Source: Pristionchus mayeri
Lineage: Eukaryota; Nematoda; Chromadorea; Rhabditida; Neodiplogasteridae
Direction of reading: 5' to 3'
DNA: 64,000 nt
Assembly: GCA_036245805.1 (NCBI GenBank)
Contig: BTRK01000006.1
Location: 22,476,365 to 22,540,364, forward strand
The translations under genes were made by a program, and so were the position numbers. The notes under the pieces were generated by a model. It ran no database searches, had not been told where the DNA came from, and saw only the letters and a program-made list of their open reading frames with translations. Shown here one piece after another: positions 46,901 through 59,112 of this stretch (positions are counted from its first letter, which is position 1; each line of letters opens with the position of its first letter).

Positions 46901-49900
46901 GTTATCAGTTATGATGTATTTCGTCATGCGCGTCGTTAAATATACGTATCGCATAGACAGACATTAATATCATTTGTCGCACCAAAATTCGACCATACGA
47001 TTAGGTCATTTTTAGATCGCCCTTAATAGTCACATCGAGCTCGTTGAACTTTTATTGGGTTTGGTGAATTCTCAGAGTGGCGGAGGAGTCATCACATCAG
47101 AAGGTAAAGCAGGAGGCACTTTTCATTCTTACCGTTACATTCTACTCAGGAATGTTCAAGAAATTAGGACTGAAGTGGCGAACCGAGATCAACCGAGAGC
47201 ACGGTGAGATGAGCAAGCTGAAGACGGATACGCCAGGATTTCAATCGGTACGATTCTGGAAGGTTACGGGTTATTTGTATAAATTTTCAGGGCGTATATG
47301 AGTGGCTTACGCAGTTTGCAACAGTGATGCGTGCGCCTCTTCTCGAAGAATCCGATTTGAACAAGAAGGTTTATAAGAATGACTATCTGAGAGGATTAAG
47401 CATGTGCCGTACAACGAAAAATAAAGGCCCAATTTAAAGATTGTCCTAGGGGTAACTTTTCGCGTAGAGTTCGAAAATCGACCTTAGAAAGCCGTATCTC
47501 TGACCCCTCATTTCCTGTGTCGCGCTATACCTGGGTGGTCGGTTTTTGTAACTTTTGAACGGCTCATCCAAACCTCACAAATGCATAGTAATTCTGAAAT
47601 AACTCGACGAAATAAGCATTTTTACTGTTAGAAGTGAAGAGTTAACTCATCTGTGAAAAAAGTTTAGCCCCCTTGGAATTCTCAAAATGTGTGCCCGGAA
47701 ACCTTATCCTCTGAATGCCCCATTTTGAACATGTGCATTGGATTCTACGTTAAAATTTACCCCTACGTGCATCTTTTCGCTCCAAAAGAGTGGGATGCAT
47801 GGGGTTTCCCGCTTCGATGGAAACGAAGTAGTGTAAAATCTCAATATAAATATGTATTTTTCAGGTGAACCCCAATGATTTCAGATCATTATTGAACAAA
47901 TATTTACTATTCAAGAATGGAGAAGTATCATGACGCTGAAAAATGCGGGGTTTCTCTCATTCCTAAAAATCGATTTTCTAAACTTCGAAAAATCTCCATT
48001 TTGGCCGTTGCTAACTTTAAAAATACAATTGAAATATCGCAAATTCAAAGTAATTCGTATAATATGTACCGATGTAAATGAGAAAAAGTTGTATAGAGGC
48101 TCCCACACATTGCGATTTTTGAAATATTCTTGCATGGACACGCTGCTCTGAGAGTGTGTATAAATAATTTATGAAAATTCAATATGTATTTGCTAGGGGA
48201 TTCGACTAATTTCAAGCCTAAGACAATGCTGGCATATAAGGTGATTGGCAAACGTGTTCGTTCTTTCAAATTTCAACGATCCAAAAAATATCAAATTTTT
48301 TTGCATGTGAAAATCGAAATTTGGAAAACAACGCATAACCCACTATGATCAATACCAATCGACAAAACTCGTGTTAAAAAACAACAATACGTGAAAGTTG
48401 CTCAAAATTTTACGAAAATTCTTTCGAACTATAATTTATTTCTAATCAGTAACCTTAAAAATCCCATGTTCATGCAAGAATATTTCAAAAATCACAATGT
48501 GTGGGAGCCTCTATACAACTTTTTTTTCATTTACATCGGTACATATTATACGAATTACTTTGAATTTGCGATTTTCGAACTCTACGCGAAAAGTTACCCC
48601 TAGGACAATCTTTAAATTGGGACTTTATTTTTCGTTGTACGGCACATAGGTGAAATTGCTCAGTTCTCTCAGATAGTCACTCATAACAATATAACAATTA
48701 GAAAAATATTAGATGATTCGAAAATGTAAAAAAATGAACCCTATGAAATATATATCTCTGTTGTACATGGAGTGTGTCTATCTCGCATTCGAATTCCTCC
48801 AAACAATGCTTGGATGGGCTGCTGCTCCGCGAGTGGAGGGAGGGGAAGAGCCTCTGCGACTTTTCTGGCCTGAAAGGAATTTCTGTGAGTCGGGGTTATG
48901 TCTACAGTCGCGCCGGAAAGTCACCGTACACTTTTTGAATTTGTCGTATCTTTTTGCCCAGGAAATTCATCATTCTGGCACTCAGGTATGATGTACCAAA
49001 TCCATCGGAGATTATGATCGTCGTATTATAGTATGACATCATCGCACAGTTATTGCGTAGTGATGACGCAATCAATCTGCGCTTTTTCAAAACGGCATTA
49101 TTCTTACATAGATTTTCTCGTGTTCACCAAACTTTCCAAGATTGGAGATATGACCGAGGCCTACCCAGAATAAATTTTTGAAGGCGCTGCTCGGTCGCAC
49201 ATTTGCTGCAGCGAAGCTGCAAAAACAGGATCTGAAATTCGGAACTCGGCTTCTGGAGTAGCTAGAGACCCATTCAACGCATCAAAATGATCGTCATCAT
49301 GAGTCCAGATGATCCTGAGAATATGACAGCGATATCTTAAAATATGCCCTCAGGGCATGAAAAAATCGCTTTTTTGCATGACCATTTTTTGGACATCCAT
49401 AACTTTACGGAAAAGTTTAGTAAAAATCTAATTTTTATCTGGTAATGTTCAAAATGTATTGAAGAACCGAATTCCAACTTTTTAGAGCGATTGGATATCT
49501 TTCCGACCCGCGGTGTGCGTTTTTAGGGGGTATACAAGGGTCGGGAAACACCCTGTTTACGCACTCTCGTCGTCTGTACTCTCTCGTCCATAGGGGTAAA
49601 CAAGGTGTTTCCGGACCCTAGTATACCTCCGAAATACGCACACCGCGGGTCGGAAAGATATCGAATCGCTCTAAAAAGTTGGAATTCGGTTCTTCAATAC
49701 ATTTTGAACATTACCAGATAAAAATCAGATTTTTACTAAACTGTTCCGTAAAGTTATAGATGTCCAAAAAATGGTCATGCAAAAAAGAGATTTTTTCATG
49801 CCCTGAGGGCATATTTTAAGATATCGCTGTCATATTCTCAGGATCATCTGGACTCATGATGACGATCATTTTTATGCGTTGAATGGGTCTCTAGCTACTC

Positions 49901-52900
49901 TAGAAGCCGAGTTCCGAATTTCAGATCCTGTTTTTGCAGCTTCGCTGCAGCAAATGTGCGACCGAGCAGCACCTTCAAAAATTTATTCTGGGTAGGCCTA
50001 GGTCATATCTCCAATCATAGAAAGTATGGCGAACAGGAAAAAATCTATGTAAGAATAATGCCGCTTTGAAAAAGCGCAGATTGATTGCGTCATCACTACG
50101 CAATAACTGTGCGATGACGTCATACTGTAATACCACGATCATAATCTCCGATGGATTTGGTACATCATACGTGAGTGCCAGAATGATGCATTTCCTGGAC
50201 AAAAAGATACGACAAATTCAAATAGTGTACGGTGACTTTCCGGCGCGACTGTATATAACAGAGTAAATTATTATTTCATACCATCAAATAATAATTAGCT
50301 GTTTCAAATATTTGATGTTCAGCCTTCTCGATCAAAGACGAGTCGATCGTTTTGCCCGCACTCCTTCCCCGTAGCAGAACTTTGTCAGCTGGCTCATCAA
50401 GATCTGCAACGACAATCAAAGAAGATGGCAAGAAACAGAAGAAGAAAGGAGAAACGAAGGGAGTACGTTTTATGTTGTGCATAGGCATGTAAACTACATA
50501 TTTTTCTAGGAACAACCTTCAATGCCTCTCCACGACTCCAATATGGGTCAGTCGAGAATCATGGGCGGTCAACAACACAAGGATCGGTATGCACAGCAGG
50601 TTCATGTAAGTGAATAACTTATGGCGAATACATTTAATGGAATACTTGTGCAGCAATCTATGCCGTACAACGGAGCGAGCGGTGATCATAAGAAATGTAA
50701 GGAGTTTTTTAAAACGATTATTCGTGCCTTAAGGAATAACTCATTCCTCAAACCCTCTCTAGTGTGGCATGTTTATGATGGCATCCATATAAGCACAAAA
50801 CATTCCAATCGTTCATTGGCTTATGCCTACGTCAAGTCTGCTCGGTCAAATATCGGAATTTTGCAGTTACCTGCTACAAGTGTAACAAGGAAGGCCACTT
50901 TCAAATAAACTGCCCGAACGATGCAGCTGCTGTGATGACTCAGGACGTGCGAGCTCTCCTGGCGAGCTGTCAAGGACAATATGGTAAGGGGTCCATACCA
51001 AAATGTCCCCCCCTATCCCCCTGGCAGTACCCGCATCTCTAATCAAATTTTGAAGTTTTAATTACGTAACCCAATTAATTTTGGTTAAAAAGCTCTTTTT
51101 TGATTCTTAAAGAGCTTGAGCTGTTCTATCTTTTGTATGTTGACGCCTAAGAGCTGAGACTCACATGAACGTCGCTACACTATCAAATGCGACAATTATT
51201 ACATATGATAGTGTAGTGAAGTTCATGTGAGTCTCAGCTTTTAGGCGTCAACATACAAAAGATAGAACAGCTCAAGCTCTTTAAGAATCAAAAAAGAGAG
51301 AACCTTTTTAACCAGAATTAATTGAGTTACGTAATTAAAACTTCAAAATTTGATTAGAGAGGCGGGTAAGGGACCACAGGTGGGCGGGGGTTGAAGCTGG
51401 AAATCGAAAACCTGTTTAGGGTCAAAGGGGGGGGGGGGGGGGGGGTGAACGTAAATGATCGTTTTGTGACAAAATTTTCCAAAAACCTGAGGTGTCCAAT
51501 CCGAAAACAGGGGGTGTTTCGCAGCTGGCTTCGATGGTGCCCACCTATGTAAGGGACGCAAGAGCGATGGCAGAAAGTAAAGCCGCAAGAATAAAAAAAT
51601 GAGGAATATCTATAGGCCTTTCATAATTCTTTTTAACCAGGATTTTCTGGCTGCTGTTTAGCTAGTTCGTATTTGTTTCATCCCTTGTGCAAAGCTTATT
51701 CGTTATAGGAGAGACATCACGAGAGAATCACCTTCCCGCGGCGGTAGAACCAAACTCATGATTTCCGGCAACAAATTTTATGCAAGGTACTTTGAATGAT
51801 GCTCTTTAAAACTGCGTCGTCAGAATTTCGATATCTGTCGTCATAGTCGAGATTCAGAAGGCCAAAGTTGGTACTATCACTTTTCGACAATCAAATCGGG
51901 CTCACTTAAATGATCATAAGTCCGTTTAAAATAAAGAGAGAGGGTCGTTCTTTTTTTAAATGAAAGCTTCCATCATGCGCAATAACTTTTATGTTGAAGT
52001 CATCATTCCTGGACCTCAGCCTGGTCCGGGGTGGTCGGGTGGACCAAAATTGACGTAACTTTGCAAAACGGTAAAAGTTAGCTGAATAAATGCGCGCGAT
52101 TGATAGTCCGTATAGGTGACTACCTTGACGCAAAAAAATTGGAGAAATCATTAATGGGAGAAAAAATGGCGCTGGCTTATATACGGCGACACCAAAACGG
52201 GTACCAGACATCAATACTGTCCAAGCTCCCATTGGCCCTTATTGGGCTCAAACATATCCAAAATAGTCTAAAACAATTCTTCAAATTGTTGAAACCCACA
52301 TTGAATCACTTTTATTGAGCCAAAATATCGATACTGCCCAAAAATTGCAAATCCATATTTTTACCGATTTAATGCTTTTGCGTTAGTGAGAGATGTGCCC
52401 ACATGTACTAAATCTGTCATACGAATCATAAAAACATCCCTCGAAACGACTCAAAGAAATGGCGCACCTGGAAATACGATTTTTAGTAAGAGAAATCTGA
52501 TAAAAGACGCGAAACTGTACCACGGGTAAGAATTGATCTACCGATCTGGGACATGGCAAGAAATGTAGAACTCGACGAGATGAACATTTTATCTGTTGAA
52601 AGCGAACTTCTATCTTTTCGTTTAAGCGCGCTACAGAGCCTAGAATTTAGCGAAAATCAAGGAGAGACGCGCGCGGGCGAGCGCTAAATAGAGGGGAGGG
52701 AGAGGAAGGTCAGGCGGCGAGAGCGGCAGAGAGTTAGAGCGCGCGCTCTCGGGGGATTCTAGCCCGTTTTTTCCCAACTTCCAGGCTCCGCAGCGCGCTT
52801 CAACGAAAAGATAGAAGTTCGCTTTCAACAGATAAAATGTTTATCTCGTCGAGACCTTGGGGTCGCTGTATATAAGCCAGCGCCATTTTTTCTCCCATTA

Positions 52901-53761
52901 ATGATTTCTCCAATTTTTTTGCGTCAAGGTAGCCACCCATACGGACTACCAAACGCGCGCATTTATTCAGCTAACTTTTACCGATTCGTAAAGTTACGTC
53001 AATTTTGGTCCATCCGACCGCCCCGGACCAGGCTGAGGTCAAGGAATGATGACTTCAACATAAAAGTTATTGCGCATGATGGAAGCTTTCATTTGAAAAA
53101 AAGAACGGCCCCTATTTTTATTTTAAACGTACTTATGATCATTTAAGTGAGCCCGATGTGATTGTCGAAAAGTGATAGTACCAACTTTAGCCTCCTGATT
53201 CTCGACGATGACGGCAGATATCGAAATTCTGACGACGCAGTTTTAAAGAGCATCATTCAAAGTACCTTGCATATTTTTTTTGCCGGAAATCATGAGTTTG
53301 GTTCTTCCGCCGCGGGAAGGTGATTCTCTCGCGATGTCTCTCATAGAATGTTCAGAAATTTTACAGTTTAGATAAATTGTTTGATGACGAAATGTTTTCG
53401 AGTGCGCACATGGGATCCCTGAAAGGACGTATTATAATTGTCGTAAAGGTACCAATCGAAATAGTGTTTAGGCCAACCTCAAACTACCCTTCGGCCTCAA
53501 ATCATCACCTCCTTAGCTAACAGCACTCCTCGAGGATCGACGGTCGGTAGAATATTATTTTTACGTTGTTAGATCAATAGTTGTCTCGCTTAGATTGATC
53601 AGCTGCCACCTCCGTCGATCAGTGGATCTTCAATTGATGATCACCCCAAGAACAATCAGCTGGCTGCTTTTCACCAGAATGTCGTTTCAACAACGATGAT
53701 GCATCAGCCTACGAACGTTGATGGTGGTCTTTCCAATGGCGTGCTTAACTTATCACAGGAC
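43948..53761 (+). CDS. Unrecognised helical protein with one CCHC zinc knuckle, 19 exons (gene B)
   Basis: Exons all in phase: 43948-43984, 44096-44214, 44357-44420, 44487-44651, 44723-44876, 44960-45082, 45262-45346, 46626-46700, 46747-46884, 47016-47103, 47150-47247, 47291-47368, 48713-48884, 50323-50462, 50510-50605, 50654-50696, 50867-50983, 53372-53448 and 53603-53761 (an in-phase acceptor 9 nt earlier also works). About 676 codons. The N-terminal about 500 residues are Leu/Ala-rich helices. Then come a Lys-rich linker (EDGKKQKKKGETKG), a Gln/Met-rich segment, the knuckle CYKCNKEGHFQINC (C-X2-C-X4-H-X4-C) and a low-complexity Asn/Ser/His tail. A nucleic-acid role is likely from the knuckle; the family is not recognised. 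Five introns hold foldback elements, yet every exon remains open. The final donor GTGAGT at 53762 leads in phase into duplicated gene A exons. Retaining that intron would stop at 53782. Confidence 0.8.
45351..46535. mobile_element. Foldback element in gene B intron 7 (GACTATCTGAG-end family)
   Basis: GAGAGACTATCTGAG at 45351 mirrors CTCAGATACTCTCTC near 46535. Arms of about 570 bp meet at 45965, where GCGCGCGCGGGAGCGCAG is mirrored. The left end lies only 4 nt inside the intron's 5' splice site, so the element starts essentially at the donor. Confidence 0.83.
47381..48678. mobile_element. Foldback element in gene B intron 12 (GACTATCTGAG-end family)
   Basis: GACTATCTGAGAG at 47381 and its complement ending at 48678. 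Arms include GTGCCGTACAACGAAAAATA and CCTAGGGGTAACTTTTCGCG on both sides. It begins 12 nt after the GTTTAT donor, close to the exon as at 45351. The left arm has lost about 15 bp relative to the right. A solo-arm copy is at 41460-41768. Confidence 0.82.
48905..50251. mobile_element. Tc1-like foldback element in gene B intron 13
   Basis: Ends CAGTCGCGCCGGAAAGTCAC and complement, flanked by TA on both sides (48903-48904 and 50252-50253). Arms of about 640 bp meet near 49590. A TACAGT start with a TA target duplication is typical of Tc1-like elements. No transposase is present. It creates an open frame continuing from the upstream exon, which is why the correct GTGAGT donor at 48885 could be missed. 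Confidence 0.84.
51030..51370. mobile_element. Small foldback element in gene B intron 17
   Basis: Inverted arms: CTCTAATCAAATTTTGAAG near 51037 mirrored near 51355; centre near 51195 (TATCAAATG / CATATGATA). It is followed by a 19-G homopolymer at 51427-51445. No coding content. Confidence 0.72.
51709..53341. mobile_element. Foldback element in gene B intron 17
   Basis: GAGAGACATCACGAGAG at 51709 mirrors CTCTCGCGATGTCTCTC ending at 53341. ATAG flanks both sides, a possible 4-bp target duplication. Arms of about 470 bp; the interior also folds around a GC-rich core (52640-52800). The next gene B exon begins only 31 bp after its right end. Confidence 0.78.
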
Positions 53762-54564
53762 GTGAGTCACTTTAGGCTTTGATATTTCCGTTCGCAAGGT
53801 AGTTGTTATTACAGAAGAGCTTTGATTTCATATTCCCTAATATATTAATTTCCCTGATGTTTTCAGCGAATGGGTGCTGCGTTGATGAAAGCGCTGAGGG
53901 CAGCGGACGGAAGACTGAAGGACATCCACTTGGTCATCGATGAGGACAGTGCAGAGTGAGTGTCTCGAGTGGAGTGGGGAGGGACTACGGTAGAAAAATA
54001 GGGAAACAAGGGATACGGTGAGTGGAGTTACGGAAAAAGAACCAGATTCGGATGGACGAGTGGATGAAGAAGAGGGGAAGAGCGAAGAAGATGATGAAAT
54101 GGACGTCTTCAAGGTCAAGTAAAGAATGGATGTGAGTTGCCAACCATCGATGACATCATCAACGAATCTGAAGTATAACGGCACATGCCAAGATCTCAAG
54201 ATGAACTGTAATGAAGTGAAAGAATGGAGGAAGAGGAAGCAACTCAACTCCCATATCTCGCAAGATATCTATCCAATCATTCCAAAGTACCAGCTCTCCA
54301 TCAATTGCTCACCAATCAGAAGACGAGGAGAGCGATTCTCTTCGGACACTCGTCAACCATCAATCCTTCGGCCGAATGCATAGATAATGCATAGATCCCG
54401 AAGTTGAGGTTTTGAGCCCTAGAGAAATTACCATACATTTCCAGCTATAGCGGCGCGTTTGTCCGTTGCAGCGGAACCTAATGGGAGTACCATGGATTTT
54501 GTTCATTACTACGGGTCCCGGGTAATGTCCATCAAAGCTCAGATATAATGGTTCATGTTATCTA

Positions 54565-55813
54565 CAGGGTGCGGAGAAAGTATGGAAACAAAATTTGAAC
54601 TCAAATATTTCATCAGTCCTGGAAACCTGTTAATACATGTTATAACAGGTTTTACCTAATCATTCGGTGTATTCAAGGCGCACTTTAAATTGTTTCCCGT
54701 AGTCATGGTTCGACCCCACCAATTCCGACAATAATTATTGACCTTTGGAGCACCGGCGAGACCGTTGGTTCAATATCGAAGAAACTCCGTGTTTGCCGTC
54801 CTACCGTTTTCAAGACCATCCGCCGTTTCATGGAGCTGGACACGACTAAGGACCGTCCTGGAATGGGCAGACCTTCCTCCGCTGTCACTCGCAAGAACAA
54901 GAAAATTGTGCAGAAGCGAGTCGCACGCAATCCCGAGCGATCTATGAGGAAGATGGCCCGTGATCTCGGTATTGACGAGCATTCAGTGCGCAAGATCGTC
55001 CATTATGGACTCATGCCCTACCCTTACAAGATGCGTGACTGGCATTCACAAGGAAGAGATGCAAGAAGCTTCTGGCGTGGGCCGAACATCTCACGACTGT
55101 CTACTCGGATGAGAAGATGTTCGCGGTGGAGCAGGCTTTCAACAGTCAGAACATGAGAGTGATTTCCCAGTCTGCCCAGCAAGCCAATGCTAGGGCAAAA
55201 CCGTCTCTCGAGTTTCCTACCCGCAGTCAGTGATGGTTTGGGCAGGATTGTGTGCCACCGGCAAGACTCCCCTTATTTTCGTCAAGCCCGGTGTGAGGGT
55301 CAATAAGCAGTACTACATCAAGCAGATCCTGGAGAAGATTCTTCTTCCCTGGTCACGTTCCCACTTCAAAGGGCTCCATTAGACCTTCCAGCAAGATTCT
55401 GCACTCGCCCATTCCGCAAAACTCACCCAGAACTGGTGTGCGAGCCATCTTCCGGATTTCATTCCATCGAATGAATGGCCCTCCAACAGCCCCGATTTGA
55501 ATCCCCTCGACATTAGTGTGTGGTCGGTTCTGGAGAAGGATGCTTGCTCCACCCGCCACCAGAATCTGGAGAGTCTCAAGAACTCCCTTTAGAAGGCATG
55601 GGACAAGATCGATAAGAAGTACCTTCGGTCCGTCGTCGAGTCGTTCTCGTCTCAAGGCTGTCATCAAGGCTAACGGAGGTCAAATCGAATAACCTCTCGT
55701 TGTTATGTTCCTAATATCTCTGATAAATGATGTGTACCGTTTCAAAAGTGTGCGATGGTTTTGAAAGAAAATACATGGTTAAATATTTGTTGCCATACTT
55801 TCTCCGCACCCTG
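54565..55813 (+). mobile_element. Degenerate mariner-type transposon (DD37D)
   Basis: Terminal repeats CAGGGTGCGGAGAAAGTATG and complement, with TA on each side. The interior encodes a broken transposase on the plus strand: paired HTH segments (SISKKLRVCRPTVFKTIRRF, then RKMARDLGIDEHSVRKIV), GRPSS linker, then a catalytic part containing VMVWAG and SPDLNPLDISVWS. Between the second and third catalytic aspartates I count 37 residues, placing it in the DD37D (maT-like) group common in nematodes. In-frame stops and at least one frame change (near 54730, 55040 and 55377) mark it as dead. Confidence 0.85.
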
Positions 55814-56715
55814 TACATAAACCAATAATGCACCTTTCGATTACCGTAACCCTCATTACTGTAATCTGGTTACGGTAGCTTTACAAAATGTGGAATTTGA
55901 CATGTTTATTACATGGTAGAGATCATTTAGTGGTCGGTGAGCAAGAAAGGTCATTCATTAGCCCACCTATAGTATCTACAGTACCCATGAGGGCACGAAT
56001 TCATTAGTGTACATCAAATCGAGCAGGGGTAGATTATTAGAATATGATTTTTTAAGAAGGTAAGAAAGATGAGGTTGGCCTCCGAGTTGTGAGCCTGTAG
56101 AATTCTCAATTCGGGAAAATGCTTTGAAGATTAAATTAAGTTCATACGGTGGTGCATCGTTTTAGAACTGGTAATTTTAGAACTCCACGGATGATGAAAA
56201 ATAAAGTGCTCTAAACTCATCAAACGAGTTCGAAAATACAAGAGTAAAAAAATGACCAGTTCTAAAGTGGTACACCCCGCTAATACTGTATGCCTATGAA
56301 TAGGAGAATGTAAACTCTCATGCGAATGGGATGCATTGGTGAAAAGGCATGCAAAATTGGATACGGTAGCTCTCTATTAACAGTAGTTACTACTCACCAC
56401 TACTCCGTACTACAGAATGAAGATAGGATTTTTTTCAAATTTATGCAAAATTAGTGTGACAATATTAAAAGATCAGAAATACATAAATTATGAACGGACA
56501 AGAGGGGTGCGTGGGTGCATGGAAGAGACATCGCATGAAGGGTGCATGGACGAGTCAACAGAGTGCATCGTGAATTGCTGAAAAATAGTGAATTATACAC
56601 AAGCCAATTATTCGGCATAATCGAGTTCTCATCACTGCACACATTGCCAATCAGTTTAGAAGCGATTCAAATAGCGTTTAAATAATTTGAAGCATTATTA
56701 GTGTTGCGGGGGGCG
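55814..56715. other. Non-coding intronic/intergenic stretch
   Basis: AT-rich sequence with TACGGTA motifs near 55875 and 56365. No gene or long repeat recognised. A weak inverted pairing around TTTTAGAACT near 56160-56270 was noticed. Confidence 0.4.
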
Positions 56716-57066
56716 GACAAATGCAAAACAACCAAAAGCACAACTCAACGCCGTTAAATGGGAAGTTGGTCTAGCGACGTTGGAGTTGTTTCATTGTTGC
56801 CAGTATGCGCTCCCTTACTTTTGAATATGTCAGTCTTGCTACTAGGTGATCTTGAGTTTCAACGTATAGGGGGTTATGGAAATCCACATATCATGAACCC
56901 CTATACGTTGACTTGGAGAGAAACTCAAGATCGCCTGGTAACACGACTTACATATGCAAATGTAAGGGAGCGCATACTGGTAACAGTGAAGCAACTCCCA
57001 CGTTGCTAGACCAACTCCCCATTGAACGCCGTTGAGTTGTGCTTTTGGTCATTTTGCTTTTGTCAC
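56716..57066. mobile_element. Small foldback element
   Basis: CAAAAGCACAACTCAACGCC near 56731 is mirrored near 57050. Arms of about 165 bp meet near 56880 around TATACG-rich sequence. The sequence just outside the left end (TAGTGTTGC) resembles a hAT terminus, but the right side lacks its partner. Confidence 0.7.
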
Positions 57067-57097
57067 TATATATTTTTTGTTTGATTAGGTATTTGTA

Positions 57098-57926
57098 AAT
57101 GTATGATCCACTTGGTCATCGATGAGGACAGTGTAGAGTGAGTATCTCGAGTGGATTGGGAAAGGACTACTGTAGAAGACTAGGGAATCAAGGGGCACGG
57201 TAGATGGGATTACGGAAAGAGAACCAGATTCGGATGGTCGAGTGGATGAAAAAGAGAAGGATATCGAGATGAAGAAGATGCAGTCGATAAGATGGACGTC
57301 TTCAAGGTCAAGTAAAGAAATCGAATGTGAAGTATAACGGCATATACCAAGAACTCAAGATAAACTGAAGTGAAAGATCCAAATGGAGGAAGAGCAAGCA
57401 ACTCAACTCCCATATCTCACATGATATCCATCCAATCATTCCAAAGTATCAGCTCTCTCGATCAATTGTGCACCAATCAGAATACGAGGGGCGATTCTCT
57501 TCGGACACTCGTCAACCATCAATCCTTCGGTCGAATCTGGTATCTGTACTCGTATATCCACTGCCATTTCACAATAGCTTGATCACTCGAATATCTCCCT
57601 CGTTGAATGGGCCAATAGCCATCTCCGCCTTATGGAGAATCATTCGATTGCTGTTCTGGGTGTTGCCCATCTCTCCCTAAGGGAGTCCACAGATCAGTCA
57701 TGTGTCCAACTCTCTGCTTCTTTGCGAGTCAGTGGGCGGGCATCCCATTGGGGAGTTATTTCGCCCTGAGACATGGCCTGGAATCATATATCTGATGATG
57801 CACTTCTCCCGACACCGATCATCCGTTTCCCTTGTGCATATGGGAATGTACGGTATCGTGTCGATCGGTTGAGAGGCTCATATAAGCGCGAATGGCTGGT
57901 TGAGGAGAGATAAACAATGATATTAT
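57098..57926 (+). repeat. Second partial copy of gene A exon 9 end and intron 9
   Basis: 57098-57138 matches the last part of gene A exon 9 and 57139-57926 matches intron 9. It is more diverged than the first copy at 53867-54366. The two copies overlap in content, so intron 9 material is present twice between the duplicated exons 9 and 10. Confidence 0.75.
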
Positions 57927-58263
57927 TGTTGTTTATTATCGTAAATAATACAATAAGCAACTAAGTCAGATATCCTATTTAATTAATAAGTCTGACCCGC
58001 TGTTATATAGTTGCTCCCCCGTACTCCCTAACTCTATCGTAATATTTCAATGACAAATATCCCACCACGATTACTCTGCCGACGCAAAGTGATATACTGT
58101 ATCTTCCCGGCCTCCTACTGAATTTGGGATCCTCGCTGGTTCTCTCCCCTGTCCCCTAATCTCTTTACAGTTTCTTCGTTTTCTCTTCTTTATTCTATCG
58201 CGATAAAATTGCTACAAGAACTCAACGGCCATACGCACAATAAGCACAAGGAAATACACAATA
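57927..58263 (+). mobile_element. Solo LTR with 5-bp target duplication
   Basis: 337 bp beginning TGTTGTTTATTATCG and ending TACACAATA, flanked by ATTAT on both sides (57922-57926 and 58264-58268). The orthologous position in gene A intron 9 (near 34712-34716) has the uninterrupted single ATTAT. It matches the LTR at 26705-27040 in opposite orientation. Confidence 0.9.
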
Positions 58264-59112
58264 ATTATCATTCATTGGGCTAGTTTGACATAAATGTGAG
58301 TATGATTGGGAATGATTCTAGGGATGCGATGGAGATGCTCTTCATGCTGAAGGAGGTGGCGTCTCGTACGGATTCCCTGCGGATTACGATAGCCGAGATA
58401 GGCGATGGATCGATTGCCTCTCCCAAGTGCTTCGCCATCCTCTCGCATCTCCGAGTCATTCCTAATGTACGATTTATAAAGGATATATTATAGTTTTCAA
58501 AGATGACCATTGTAGACTTTGATGGATGTAGAGAGAGAGAACATTCGTAAATGAATGCTCATTTCAGCTGACGTGGTTGAAAGTGTACGTGCAGCCGAAG
58601 AACTTGGGGCAGTTCCAGACGATGACGTCACTCTTCAGAGGTGAGGAAGGAGAAGAGTTAGTTCATGAATAGTCACCTTACAAATTAGGTATATGAAATG
58701 ATAAAAATGATGTCAACCATCACTACAGTTGTTCCCTTTTTTCAGATTTGGAGTTGCTGACGTCTCTTCGTGTATTACACATGGAGGGATTCGTGGATCA
58801 GATCTGGCTCACTTCCGATATGATCTACAATCTGGCAGATGCCTTCAAGACTGGAATGAATTACCTCGCAGCGGTACGGAATACTCTCACAGAAGCTACC
58901 TTATCTGGGAGTAATGCTTGCTGAGTTGTGTTTCCCTCATGGTGTGAGGGGGGAATGAGGGTAATGATGGGTGATCTTCAGACTCTCGAGGATGTCTCCT
59001 TCGCCAACTTCCCCAAACACACCAAGTTCAATGCCACTGGGTACAAGGGAGATCGGAAGGAGGTAAGAGGCATTTTTCCATAATACATTTGCATTGTTTA
59101 TGATCAATTTAA

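Noticed and set aside
48885..48991. Continuation of the gene B exon as an open frame to 48991
   Set aside because: Sequence from 48905 is the Tc1-like element; the GTGAGT donor at 48885 gives the right phase with 50323.
56696..56710. Second hAT terminus (TAGTGTTGC)
   Set aside because: No matching inverted end or 8-bp duplication on the right side.
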